Positions 1 to 11,219 of a DNA stretch of 64,000 nt are shown here, piece after piece (the first letter of the stretch is position 1; the number at the start of each line of letters is the position of its first letter). Made by a program: the position numbers and the translations under genes. The DNA is taken from positions 5,027,436-5,091,435 of the forward strand of contig OZ005662.1 of NCBI GenBank assembly GCA_963930645.1. Direction: 5' to 3'. This DNA is from Salticus scenicus (lineage: Eukaryota > Arthropoda > Arachnida > Araneae > Salticidae). Under the pieces are notes generated by a model. The model was not told where the DNA came from. It saw nothing but the letters and a program-made list of their open reading frames with translations, and searched no databases.

Positions 1-100
1 ATTCAGGGGACCTCAGAACATGTAAGTATAACAAAAACTCACGTTCGAAAATTTGACCCTAAAACAATACTTTCTCGACCCTATGGGTAAGAGGAAGTAA
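1..100. repeat. Tail of a dispersed repeat with terminal hairpin
   Basis: It contains the 'ggggacct...aacatgtaa' block and the 'aatacttt...gaagtaa' hairpin tail that recur at 11690-11800, 23690-23820 and 38440-38555. The start lies outside the window. Family unresolved; could be a non-LTR 3' end or a Helitron-like tail. Confidence 0.55.
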
Positions 101-164
101 ATAACGATTCACTTCATTTTACCAAAATACATTTTTTTTAAGACTATCGAAGATCCTGTTTCCA

Positions 165-1060
165 AATACGTAAGCGAAGTGTGACGTCACTGACCGTCCG
201 TGGATGCAAGAAAAAGATTCCCTATATTAATCGTCCATTGTATTTTTTGTAAAAAATAATTAAAAATCGAGGAAAATTATTTCCCGATTTTAATACCCGT
301 ATTTGGGTATAGATATGCTATCGTATCCCTGTGTTAGATTGAGTTATTTTGCTGTCAAATTGACAAAATTTTAAATTTCAAAACTGTGTCATCTTTGGCG
401 TTTTTGGTATTTGGCGATTAAAAACATACTACGAAAATATACATGCCAGATGTTTATTTTCGTAATATGTATTGTACGAAATATTGTTTCATATAATTCA
501 TCGCTCTCTTAATATAAGTTGTTAAAATAACCATGATTTTTGAAAGGAATAAAATATGTTCGCCAAATAATTTGGCGATATATTTTTCCGCCAAGGATGA
601 CAGATAAATTAAATCTATTCCGCTGCAACATATGAGTATCTTATATCAGACACTTTATTTAGACATTTGAAAACAAATTTGACTTCAAATTATGATAGAA
701 TATTTATCATTTTCCTTTTAATTAGTATATTAGTTGGATATTTATTGTGTAAATATCATCCTTTGAAATGAAATGCTTATGTTTTCAATCGAATATGGAA
801 GTTTGCTATTTTATTTTTCTAAAGTTTTGAAATTTAAAATTTAAATTTTATTAATTTTACAGCAAAAACAACTTAATCTAACGCATGCACACAATAACTA
901 ATACATATGTATACCGAAATATGGGAATTAAAATCGGGAAATAATTTTCCTCAATTTTTAATAATTACTTACAAAAAATCCAATGGGCGATTAACATAGG
1001 AAATCTTTTTCTTGCATCCACTGACGCCCAGTGACGTCATCACTTTGCTTGCGTATTTTT
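165..1060. mobile_element. Foldback element, about 0.9 kb
   Basis: Imperfect inverted arms (about 170-345 against 875-1050) share the blocks TGACGTCACTGA, GGATGCAAGAAAAAGATT and TTATTTCCCGATTTTAAT and their reverse complements. The interior (about 420-600) resembles 47198-47400 inside another foldback element, so the two are related. No ORF. Confidence 0.7.
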
Positions 1061-1858
1061 TAACTAACTATCTAATAATTACAGACACTCCATGCTAACC
1101 CAAATTCACCTGTACTCTATACTCCCAACCAGCTATCTCACCCACAACATCGCCAAAATTTCCAGGATCCAGCTAGGGACTTTCTCATTCTCAACCGAAC
1201 ATTTTATCTTGACTCGACATTATCACCTTAGACTACCTTACTTTCAATACTCATTTCAACTGGTGACCTTTACTTGCCCAACCAAACATTCTATCCCAAC
1301 TATAACTTTACACTAATTTCAAAACTAAAATCAACTGGCGACATTTACGTACTGAACTCGACGCCAATCATACCTTACAATGTAAACAAATAATGAAGCT
1401 TGATAAAAATATTTAAAGACTTTAATATGTTTTTACAAATATTTTAAGATTTTTAAGGCTTTAATGGACCATATTCCCACTTTGGGTTCGAGGCTACAAG
1501 AATATCAGCTGGTTAGGCAAACAATCCTCAACTCTACCATAGAAAAGCATTGTGGCTTGAAAATTTTTATCTTGCAATATTATTTATAAGAGTTACAGAT
1601 TATATGAAATTGAAGTAAGAGTGAAATAGTGATACCTTTGTTTTGTTTTTAATCCAGTTTTAGTAATATACTTTAATATTAATCAACATATGTAATATTA
1701 AAAGTTGCCATGTGAACTGTGGCGATGTTAACAAATTTAAATGGATGTTCCATTTAATAAATTACTTTATTAACGTGATTGAAATTCTAATTATTTAAGC
1801 TTTGATGTCTATATATATATGCGTGTCTGTATAAAATGTTCTTATTAATCTTTTATCC

Positions 1859-1917
<59 letters not shown>

Positions 1918-2580
1918 ACATAAAATGTTCTGCAATTTTACGATATGGAATAGTCTTAACTTTATCATTCGATTCAGTTGTTTACATTTCTCTTTTGTTC
2001 TTGTTTGAACAGATATCTGATTATTAAGTTTCACTGGAGAAATATTTAGGAAAATGTTATGCGTAACAATAAAAAAGCATCTTGAATCTAGTTTGTTTAC
2101 AAAATATCGGCCACGTGTTTGGCGATTTTACCTGCTGTGACGTCACAGGAATATTGTCCATATGTTTTAGAAATATTTTAAGCGTTTTTTTTAATGAAAC
2201 AGTCAAAGAGTCGTTCATTCGCAATTAAAGAGTTGTCCATTTGGAATTTGTATTTTCTGAATGGCAACAGATTATGTTTGTTTTTATTTGGCATTGCGTT
2301 GTTTATAATCATGAAGTTACATAATTCTATTTATAGGTTCATGTTTATAATAGCCAGTGATCCGTTATATTTAATTAAACATTTAAACATTACAATTGAA
2401 GTTTTTCAAGGTTTTAGAGGGAATAAATAACAATATGTGCGATACAAAACATGTATGAAAATGATATGTATGTTTTCGTAAGTTAAATTGAACAAACGGG
2501 GAAAAAAAAAAAATGGCTGCCAAAAGTCTCTGTTTTGAAGCGGTGTAAACCGGAATCGTGAATGACAGATGAGGGCCATT
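1061..2580. repeat. Non-coding AT-rich stretch with a (TA)n(TG)n microsatellite
   Basis: Apart from the microsatellite at 1861-1917, I see no gene or named repeat. Short open frames here have no recognisable content. Confidence 0.5.
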
Positions 2581-2589
2581 ATATATATT

Positions 2590-2680
2590 AATGATTATAA
2601 TATGTCTCGCACTAGAAATTTATGAGAACATAAATATGATGGGGAACTGAGCAGAGTCCACCTATGCCAACTAGTTTTTA
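2590..2680. repeat. Short dispersed repeat, paired with 62788-62880 (inverted)
   Basis: The block around 'ggaactgagcagagtccacc' recurs as its reverse complement at 62788-62880, extending through TCTCGCACTAGAAATTTATG. No ends or TSD resolved. Confidence 0.65.
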
Positions 2681-2989
2681 TGTGTGTTTATGCTTTCTTA
2701 TAAATGTATACATTTTAAAAACATGACGTCTGGAGAGAAGTCAAAAGTTTCTTATTAAAAATTTTTTTGACATAAATATCAAAAGAAATTCCTGGAATTA
2801 ATTGTTGCCCTGATAGCGTGATTATAACAATCAAAAATTATTTCAAAGTTAATTTTTATTGTTGCGGGCAACAATACAATTTTACCAGCGTTTGAGGTAT
2901 TTGCAACAATAATATATTAATATTCCACTTTCATAAGCATAATAATCATTCAACAAAATAACAGCAAATAATTACCTAAGATTTTACAG

Positions 2990-3217
2990 TGTCTAATAAA
3001 ACCAAAGTTTACAAAAATATGGAGAGAAATGTTTCAATTCCTAAAATATTTATAAATGATAAAAAATATAACAACGCATTATGCTGCGGGAAATTCGGAA
3101 TTAACTTTATTGCTCACTCTGTAGATCATCGAAATAAATTCTCCATCAAGATGATAAAAGAAAAACATTTAACCAATGAAGAACTGAAATGGAAACATCT
3201 GGATTGTGAATATATCT
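2990..3217 (+). CDS. Kinase-like block A: N-lobe
   Basis: Acceptor ATTTTACAG at 2981-2989, then SNKTKVYKNMERNVSIPKIF, a Gly-rich loop (CCGKFGINF), the FSIKMI strand with the ATP-binding Lys, and a WKHLDCEY helix-strand. The proposed donor is the GT at 3218 inside the left end of the inserted 380-bp element (CT|GTACTG). The open frame runs on into the element to 3300, where the homology stops. Ends in phase 1. Confidence 0.7.
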
Positions 3218-3595
3218 GTACTGATAAATATAAAGGATTTAAGTCCACATTCTTGATTTTTCAGGAGACGAAAAATAAAGTTGAACTAACTAAAAACTAA
3301 TCAGCAGAATCGATTAGGAAAAAGAGATTATGTTGATTTATACCCTTTATACCGTTCAGTGATTGTCAACCTTCATTTAATAAAGAGAAAAAATCGAATT
3401 AAATATTTTATACCAAAGATTAATGCTAAATTTCTGACTTTGATCTTTTTTTACCAATGGATTTTCTCGAAGACTCAATGACATGGATTTAAATCCTTTA
3501 TACTCATCGATAGAGAATTTTTTTCTGGGTCTGACTATGTATTTAACTCAAAATCGACATTTTTGGACTTAAATCCTTTATACTTATCAGTACAG
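3216..3595. mobile_element. 380-bp TIR element acting as an intron (introner-like), copy 1
   Basis: The terminal inverted repeats are about 30 bp: left CTGTACTGATAAATATAAAG, right ending TTATCAGTACAG. It is flanked by ATAT at 3212-3215 and 3596-3599, a 4-bp target-site duplication. The left end gives donor CT|GTACTG and the right end gives acceptor CAGTACAG|. Subtracting the element and one ATAT restores EYILPL in the kinase frame; splicing at its own GT and AG leaves two extra codons (Ile-Tyr) in frame. It is internally AT-rich with no ORF. Superfamily unknown: a 4-bp duplication occurs in Sola, Ginger and some CMC elements. Confidence 0.8.
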
Positions 3596-3899
3596 ATATA
3601 TTACCCTTGATGGATACAAAACATTTTCCCGAAATAAGCATTAGAATATTCCTTACACCCTCAGAAATGTGTACGTTAGATGTCAGAATTAAAGACGGAA
3701 CATTTCGTAAGGAAAAAGAAGCTATCAAGTACATTACAGAGTGGATTGGGGAAATCACAAACGCCTTGAAATACTTGCATGAAGAACAGCAATTACTGTA
3801 CTGTAATCTCAATGCAGCTAACGTACTTTTGACCAATGAGAACAGAGCGAAGATATATGGCTTTCACTTTATGAAATCTATTAACAGTCCGGTCACAAG
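3596..3899 (+). CDS. Kinase-like block B: hinge, catalytic loop, degenerate DFG
   Basis: It starts right after the right end of the inserted element (CAGTACAG). It encodes YILPLMDTKHFPEISIRIF, an alpha-D/E region ending EITNALKYLHEE, the catalytic-loop equivalent YCNLNAANVLL (HRD Asp replaced by Asn) and IYGF at the DFG position. Donor AAG|GTAAAT at 3900, phase 2. A MITE begins only 16 bp after the donor. Confidence 0.78.
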
Positions 3900-3915
3900 G
3901 TAAATATTCTCATTA

Positions 3916-4354
3916 GGGTACAACTATAGTATTTCCCCTACGCTGAATTTGGCGATTTTTCTTTGGCGCCGATTTGAACGATAACGATGTCTTTCTGAAC
4001 TGTTTGCGATATAATATGGCAGCCTGCATGCTATTTATTTTGGATTTATGATTTATAATTTAGCTTATGATTTTATCATTTATGCTATATGCTATATGAT
4101 TTATGATTTAGCCATAATCGACAAAAATAAATCGCCAAATTCAGCTGTGGGGAAATACTATAGTTGTTCCCAGGGCCCGACTTAGACTACCTGGAGCCTC
4201 GGGGCAAGCTTATTCTGGGGGGCCCCCTTGCAGTGGCTTAAGAGGTCTTTAGGTTGCAATATTTCTGCTTATGCCTGTTGGGGGGGCTTCTAGAAGGGGG
4301 GCCCAGGGCAACTGCCCCGCATGCCCTGGCGTTAATCAGGGCCTAGTTGTTCCC
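3916..4354. mobile_element. MITE (256 bp) carrying a nested hAT-like insertion
   Basis: TIRs of about 45 bp start GGGTACAACTATAGTATTTC and end with the reverse complement ...ACTATAGTTGTTCCC. It is flanked by TCATTA at 3910-3915 and 4355-4360. The hAT-like copy at 4171-4345 is inserted inside the right TIR. It begins 16 bp after the block B donor. Confidence 0.8.
4171..4345. mobile_element. GC-rich hAT-like MITE, copy 1 (175 bp)
   Basis: The ends are CAGGGCCCGACTTAG and TTAATCAGGGCCTA, flanked by an 8-bp duplication GTTGTTCC (4163-4170, 4346-4353). The interior has runs of G/C (ggggggcccccttgcag). Much more GC-rich than the surroundings. The reverse-complement relative at 18169-18344 is inside a kinase exon. 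Confidence 0.8.
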
Positions 4355-4743
4355 TCATTAGTCCAGTAATTAATTGTTAACTTGAACAAGGCCTCCTTTG
4401 CAAAATTTGAAAGTTGGCATCGAAGTAGATCGGACATTTCTCTTCAATGTCATTATTTACGCAATTGCGATAACCATTTTAATTCTCCAACAAAATTTTT
4501 AAAGTCACCATAGCGGCCCTATACTGAAGCAGTGCATTTTACTTTTCGAATCCAATGTAAGGAAAGTATCGTAATCATGAAAAACTTCGAATGTGACATT
4601 TTGATGTATCGATACATATTAGAGTCTCCTAAATTCATTTTTACTTTTCGAACATACATTATGTAAGGATGATATTATAATCATTAAAAAAAAATCTCTT
4701 GAGTCTATTTATGATTTTTTCCGCATAAATAATGATACATGTA

Positions 4744-4958
4744 CAGTCGGTAACAAAAGTGTCCGAACACTAGCAAAAAATCCTATGTAAAAAAAGTACA
4801 CGTCATACGGTTTTGTTAAATAAATCCTTGTCGAATCCTGTTCTTAGTCAGTGTAAGAACATGATTCGATAAGGATTTATTTAACAAAACCGTATGAAGT
4901 GCACTTTTTTTTTACATAGGAATATTTGCTAGAAATCGGACACTTTTGTTACCGACTG
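4744..4958. mobile_element. Palindromic mariner-type MITE, copy 1 (215 bp)
   Basis: The ends are CAGTCGGTAACAAAAGTGTC and its reverse complement, flanked by TA (4742-4743, 4959-4960). Almost the whole element is one long imperfect hairpin around GTAAGAACATG. Same length as the copy at 17545-17759. Confidence 0.85.
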
Positions 4959-4999
4959 TATGCGTGTATAGATATGTGTAGCAGTAAACCCGATAACCT

Positions 5000-5970
5000 C
5001 TACAGGCTTTGTTCATTGAGTTAAAGTTAATAGGTATGTTATAAGTGATTATCGCACGAATTATATAAATTTTGATGTATGTACGACAAATAGATTTTTT
5101 ATAGAGACAGAAAAAAGTTCTTCTACAGTAGGTATATTATAAGTGACCATTGGGCGATTTTTATAATTCTTGATGAGTTTAGAACTTATAGTTTATTTTA
5201 GTATAGCGGTAAATATAAATTTATCGTTATTAATTAGCATGTTTATTCGGGTAATTATTAATTCGCTTTCAATGGTTTCAAATGAGTTAGTACCTAAACT
5301 GTACACAAGATTAAGATATAGGAGAAAGCATCCTAAAATAGTCCTAGCAGGCAAAACGATCCACATATGTTTTCTTTGAAACAGGTAGCGCTATATACCA
5401 GATAACATATAAACTAGTTCGTACCAAGTCAAGAAGAAGCCATGGCGGTATTCAAGCGATTGCAGTGTTATACGTCTGAATACACTGTTACTGTCTGTGG
5501 TCTTACTTAATTTATTTCTGACCATATTGTTTGTCTGTTATTAAATCTATTATTTTTGGATCATAATTTGCAAATATTCCATTTTCTTGTTCTCTTTTTT
5601 TCTTAAAGTTATTTGAGACACATTTTCTTTTTCTTTCTTTCTTTCTTTTTCCATAAATAAATTATGTAGTTATTTGATTGTGAAACTTATTTTATTTCAC
5701 TACGTATTGTCATAATAACTTTTATATACTTTATTTTGTAGATAAAAAGCAATTTACACTTATTTTGAAATGAAGGATTGTTCTAAACTTTGGTGAGAAT
5801 AAAATAATCCTTTTGACTCATTTTCAAGATTTTTTTTTTTTTTTCATTATTCAATTTAATTTTAAAACATTATTAAAGTATGTTTATAATGCTAAATATA
5901 GTGTAAAATACACTAGCAAAGGGCCAAAGTTATATTTAGACATTAATGCCGTTTTACTCAAGTTTTTCCC
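5000..5970. other. Intronic AT-rich stretch, nothing recognised
   Basis: It holds a CT-rich low-complexity tract near 5600-5650 and poly-T near 5830. No gene or complete repeat seen. Confidence 0.5.
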
Positions 5971-5974
5971 TTAA

Positions 5975-6396
5975 CCGTCCTCTTCACTTGCCGTCACCGG
6001 AAGCCCGAGCCAATGTTATTCCATGGGGAAATTTTCTTTACAAATAATTTATTAACTAATACATATTTTGAAATTCTGTTTTCACATTCTGAAAATTCCC
6101 AACTGTTAAACTGACGGACCTTTTTAAAAAAATTATTTTTTTAATTTTTTATTTTGAAATTGCAAAATAAAAAAAATTCACATATTGAAAATTCGTATTT
6201 TGCAGCTTCAAAATAAAATACAAAAAATTAAAAAAATAATTTTTGAAAAAGGTCCGTCAATTTATCAGCTGGGAATTTTCAGAATGTGAAAACATAATTT
6301 AAAAATATGTATTAGTTAATAAGTTATTTGTAAAGAAAAATTTCCTATAGAGTAACATTAGCTTCGGCTTCCGGCGTCGGTGAGTAAAGAGGGCCC
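5975..6396. mobile_element. Palindromic TTAA-flanked MITE, copy 1 (422 bp)
   Basis: TTAA at 5971-5974 and 6397-6400. The arms share CTCTTCAC(T), the block 'ttctttacaaataatttatt' and 'gggaattttc', so the element is one long foldback. Relatives with TTAA flanks lie at 36976-37405 and 53102-53531. The TTAA target suggests mobilisation by piggyBac or Kolobok type transposase (inference). Confidence 0.8.
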
Positions 6397-6399
6397 TTA

Positions 6400-7598
6400 A
6401 GGTGATAAAGAATTTTTTTTTTACTGGAATACAAAGAAGAATTGTTTTACATTGCAGTCTATGGTAAATAAAAGTTTGTTTTAATAATGTTAAATTGTAC
6501 AAAACACAAAAAAAAGGGTAAATATTTAATATTGCAAGCTTACTATGTATAATTACTTTAAAGGAAAGCCCAAAAGAATTTGCACCTATTACGATCCAGT
6601 AAACGATATAAAATTCAGGAGGAAATATTCAAACACCTATTTAATTTTTCTTTATATTTAACGACTTTTCTCATCTAAATAGTCTTTAGCAACCATGAAT
6701 TACAATAATAATTGTTCGAAATTCGAGTAGAGTCACTTCAAAGTTTTTACTTCTCATGTTTTAATTATTTTTAATTATTTAAAATTTTTAAATTATACGT
6801 AACTCCAAAATTTGGCATAAATCTCTTCTTTCGTGATGAATATTATTTATTTATTTTTTAGAGAAAATAAACCAAATGGAAACGATTCGTCCCCTTTTGC
6901 ATCGCGTTAAAAAATGTATTATATATAAAAATAAGTGAAAATGTGCGAAAAGACATTTAAGTAATTAAAAAAAAAAAAAAAAAAAAAAAAAGAAAGAAAG
7001 AAAGAAAATGTGTAAAGTGTAAAAAGAAAAGAGAAAATGTGCAAAAGAAATTTTAAGAAATTAATACAGTAACCTTTCCTTCAGATGAAATATTACATTA
7101 TTTTATTTTTTTTTTATTTTTTAACCATTCTTTATATTAAAAAAAGAAGAAAAAGTACCATAAAAAATTTTAGTTTATAATAACACCAAATAAATGGAAA
7201 TCACATTTGTTTATTTATTTATTTTTCACACGTCTTAGGACAACTTAATCATTGAATGAATACTAAGTTTACAGCCTTATTAAAATACTTCTCATATATA
7301 CCAGCATAAGTATTTGAGTTTTCCGCCTCTTTTTTTTTTATTATTGAAAAAATATTTTTTAAAAAGCATATTTGTTAGAAGGATGTCTATTTTTTTCGGT
7401 TAGCAAAACAGGCCGGCACCATGTTGCGGTAGACCAACTTGAAGAAATCAGGAAGTTTCACAGCACAGCAGGGCCTGACTATCGCACATTTCTGAGGGGC
7501 ACAAAATTTTACTAATGGCAAAAATATATGGTCTAAATCTTCTTTTTTTTCTTTCTTTCTTAAAAAAAAAAAAAAAACTTAAATGTGTTTGACTTACA
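6400..7598. other. Intronic AT-rich stretch, nothing recognised
   Basis: It holds a poly-A/GAAA tract at 6966-7008 and other simple A or T runs. No gene or bounded element seen. Confidence 0.5.
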
Positions 7599-10343
7599 TC
7601 TATATATATAAAAGAGCAGAGTCTGTGTGTGTGTGTCTGTCCGCTATAGAATCCTAGGCCGTTTCACCGAGCGGGACCAAATTTGGCACGGTTAATGTTT
7701 ACGACCCGAGAAAGACAACGCCGCAAGCGATTTTACAAAATTCGCCCCCCAAGGAGGGGAGGGGGGGGGCAAAACGTAATTTCACAAAATCCTTCATATC
7801 TCAAACAAAAAAAAAACAGATATCCGTAAAATTTTTGCTATTTTTGCTTTAAAATATAGCTAATACAAATGTCTAAAAATTGGTTTCTGGAATTTTTGAA
7901 ATTCGGTCCCCAAGGGGGGGCAAAACGTGATTTCACATGCGTAAAACGTGATTTCGCATAATCCTATATATCTCAAAAAAAAAAAAAAAATAGATATACG
8001 TGAAATTTTTGCTCTAAAATATAGCTAATGCAACTATCTAAAAACCAATTTCTGGAATTTTAGAAATTCAGCCCCCAGGTGGGGCAGCAAGGGGGGAGGG
8101 GCTATGGAGCAAAAACAAACAGAAATACAGTTAGGCCGTTCAAAATTGGTACAGATAGGTTTTAAAGGCCTGCAAGTCGAATGGGGATGTTTTCGATTGT
8201 GTAAAGTTATTAGGAGGGGCAAGAAGGGGGAGGAGAGTGAGGGGGGGGGGCAAAAAATAAAAATAGTGTCAGATCGTTCAAAATTGGTACATAGAGGTTT
8301 TCGATACTTACAAATCGATTGCGGATATTTTTTAATTTGTAAAATAATTAGATGGGGCGCGTAGGGGGTGGGGCGGTAAGGGGGGGCTATGGAGCAAAAA
8401 CAAATAGAAATACAGTTAGGCCGTTCAAAATTGGTACAGATAGGTTAAAGAGGCCTGCAAGTCGAATGGGGATATTTTCGAAAGTGTAAAGTTATTAGGA
8501 GGGGCGAGAAGGGGGAGGGGAGAGGGGGAAAATAAAAATAAAGTTAGATCGTTCAAAATTGGTTTATAGAGGTTTTCGATACTTACAAATCAATTGCGGA
8601 TATTTTGGAATTTGTAAAATTATTAGGAGGGACGGTAAGGGAAGGCGGTAAGGGGGGGCTATGGGCAAAAACAAATAGAAATACAGTTAGGCCGTTCAAA
8701 ATTGGAACAGACAGGTTGTAAAGGCCTGCAAGTCGAATGGGGATATTTTCGAAAGTGTAAAGTTATTAGGAGGGGCGAGAAGGGGGAGGAGAGTGAGGGG
8801 GGGGGGCAAAAAATAAAAATAGAGTTAGATCGTTCAAAATTGGTACATAGAGGTTTTCGATACTTACAAATGGATTGCGGATATTTTTTAATTTGTAAAA
8901 TAATTAGATGGGGCGCGTAGGGGGTGGGGCGGTAAGGGGGCAAAAACAAATAGAAATACAGTTAGGCCGTTCAAAATTGGTACAGATAGGTTCAAGAGGC
9001 CTGCAAGTCGAATGGGGATATTTTCGAAAGTGTAAAGTTTTAGGAGGGGCGAGAAGGGGAGGGGAGAGGGGGGCAAAAAATAAATATAGAGTTAGATCGT
9101 ACAAAATTGGTTTATAGAGGTTTTCGATACTTACAAATCGATTGCTATTATTTTCGAATTTGTAAAATTATTAGGAGGGGCGAGAAGGGAGGTGGGGTGG
9201 TAAGGGGGGCTATGGGCAAAAACAAATAGAAATACAGTTAGGTCGTTCAAAATTGGTACAGACAGGTTTTAAAGGCCTGCAAGTCGAATGGGGATATTTT
9301 CGAAAGTGTAAAGTTATTAGGAGGGGCGAGAAGGGGGGAGGGGAGAGAAGGGGCAAAAAAATAAATATAGAGTTAGATCGTTCAAAATTGGTCTATGGGG
9401 GTTTTCGATACTTACAAATCAATTGCGGATATTTTCAAATTTGTAAAATTATTAGGAGGGGCGAGAAGGGGTGGGCGGTAAGGGGGGGGGGGGCTATGGG
9501 CAAAAACAAATAGAAATACATTTAGGCCGTTCAAAATTGGAACAGACAGGTGTTAAAGGCCTGCAAGTCGAATGGGGATATTTTCGAAAGTGTAAAGTTA
9601 TTAGGAGGTTCGAGAAGGGGGGCAAAAAAATAAAAATACAGTTAGATCGTTCAAAATTGGTATATAGAGGTTTTTGGTACTTACAAATCGATTGCGGATA
9701 CTTTCGAATTTGTAAAATTATTCGGAGGGGCGGTAAGGGGGTGAGGCGGTAAAGGGGGGGGGCTATGGGCAAAAACAAATATAAATACAGTTAGGCCATT
9801 CAAAATTGGTACAGATAGGTTTTAGAGGCCTTCAAATCGAATGGGGATATTTTCGAAAGTGTAAAGTTATTAGAAGGGCCGGGAAGGGGGGGGGGGCAGA
9901 GGGTAAAAAAAAAAAATTGAGTTAGATCATTTAAAATTGGTACATCGAGGTTTTCGATACCTACAAATCGATTGCGGATATTTTTGAATTTTTAGAATTA
10001 TTGGGAGGGGCGGGAAGGGGGGAGGGAGCGGAGGGGCAAAAAAAAAAAAAAAAAAAATCGAGGTAGATCGTTCAAAACAGGTGCATAGAGGTTTTTCATA
10101 CTTTCAAATCGATTGCGGATATTTTCGAATTTTTAAAATTATTAGGGCGCTTATATACAATCGCGCGTGCGCATCGCGCACGGGTCTACGCTGCCGAAGG
10201 CAGTGGGGACCCGGTGCGACATTTTTCCCGATCAGAGTTTTTTTCTTTTTTCACATGATAAAAATTAATGCAATTTTGAGAATTCATTAATTATAATGAT
10301 TCATTTAAAAATAGTGACCAGCGAAGCGGGCGTAGCCTGCTAG
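7599..10343 (+). mobile_element. Non-autonomous Helitron (2745 bp) filled with tandem repeats
   Basis: It starts TCTATATATATAAAAGAGCA and ends ...AGCGGGCGTAGCCTGCTAG, with a short hairpin (AGCGGGC / GCCTGCT) just before terminal CTAG. It is inserted between A (7598) and T (10344), the classical Helitron A/T target. No Rep/helicase is encoded. The interior from 8100 to 10140 is a tandem array. A GC-rich 3' segment (10145-10230) precedes the end. Confidence 0.85.
8100..10145 (+). repeat. Higher-order tandem array, about 280-bp dimer of two 140-bp monomers
   Basis: Two related monomers alternate. Type A (caaaaacaaatagaaatacag..., GGCCTGCAAGTCGAATGGGG) starts near 8107, 8394, 8667, 8941, 9219, 9501 and 9770. 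Type B (caaaaaataaaaatagagtt..., GATACTTACAAATCGATTGC) starts near 8250, 8530, 8807, 9075, 9354, 9624, 9905 and 10044. Each monomer ends in a variable G-rich run. The open frames here are by-products of the repeat, not genes. Confidence 0.85.
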
Positions 10344-10847
10344 TTAATAAATAAATTAAAAGAAAAAAACTGTCGTCAGAGTACTGGGGATAATTTTATT
10401 TGTCTTTAGAACCCGGTCTAAAACAAAACATAGATATAGTAATTTATATAGATCTATCATCCCCATGTTAACGAACAAAGATTTTTGATGCCGAAAAAGT
10501 TTTTTGGCATCAGCCATTAGAGAGTTAAAACTCGAAAATAATAATAGAATAGAATATTAATGAATTTTGAAAATGCCGAAATATTGCGTGGCTTTTAAGT
10601 GTTCTAATAAATATATGAAAAGAAATGGGATAAGTTTCCATAAATAAGTTATATTCAAGTAATTTATGAAAAATATTAATTTTATAATCAGTTGCTTTGT
10701 TATTATTATGAAACAATTACTGTCTTCATATTTAGTGGAATGCTTTTTTAAATTTTGATATTTTGTAAGATTTTATATTAGTAAGTAACATGGAATTCTC
10801 AAAATTCTTTTAAATGCAGTTAGTAGCCACGGAAGTCTTAATATATA

Positions 10848-11215
10848 ACTAGTATGTTGTGACCACCACAATACTTTCTTCTATGTATAATCCTATACAA
10901 ATTTACGCAATACAAATTATTTGTTAAATTATAATTTATTAAAATTATTTTTCATGATGAATGCAGATGATTTTTATCACAAAGAAGTATAATAATAAAT
11001 ACCGAAAGAAAGTAAGTCAGTTTTGTGCAGACATGAGTACACTAGAGTATAGCAAAAAGAAAAAAAAATCTGGTGTGAAACAACCACACGACTTCCATTA
11101 CCCGCTATTACATGTATTATATGCATTTTTGAGAGATAATGTGATCAGAAAACATAAAAGTGACCTAAAGAGAAAATCGTTAGAGCCGTTTTTGAGATAC
11201 CAACTTTAAAAAATA
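10848..11215. repeat. Dispersed repeat related to 41395-41600
   Basis: 'actagtatgttgtgaccacc', 'ttttcatgatgaatgcagatg' and 'tcagttttgtgc' recur in the same order at 41395-41580. Ends unresolved. It is followed by a second repeat (11220-11810). Confidence 0.65.
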
Positions 11216-11219
11216 TCAA

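Noticed and set aside
1795..2034. Open frames around (TA)n(TG)n
   Set aside because: Low-complexity translation of a microsatellite on both strands.
2194..2430. 78-codon open frame upstream of kinase block A
   Set aside because: Hydrophobic, no kinase or receptor motif, and no donor with the phase block A needs. I cannot support it as an exon.
3220..3300. Continuation of block A open frame to 3300
   Set aside because: It is the left half of the inserted TIR element read in frame by chance; kinase similarity stops at the element boundary and resumes after its right end.
4171..4345. GC-rich block considered as a CpG-island or SINE
   Set aside because: Inverted CAGGGCC-type ends with an 8-bp duplication fit a hAT-like MITE better. 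The 11-bp match of the flanks (TAGTTGTTCCC) was considered as a retroposon duplication, but there is no poly-A tail.
8104..9778. Several open frames of 60-96 codons on both strands with similar repeated proteins
   Set aside because: They are translations of the Helitron's tandem repeat and change frame with G-run length. No start context or homology.
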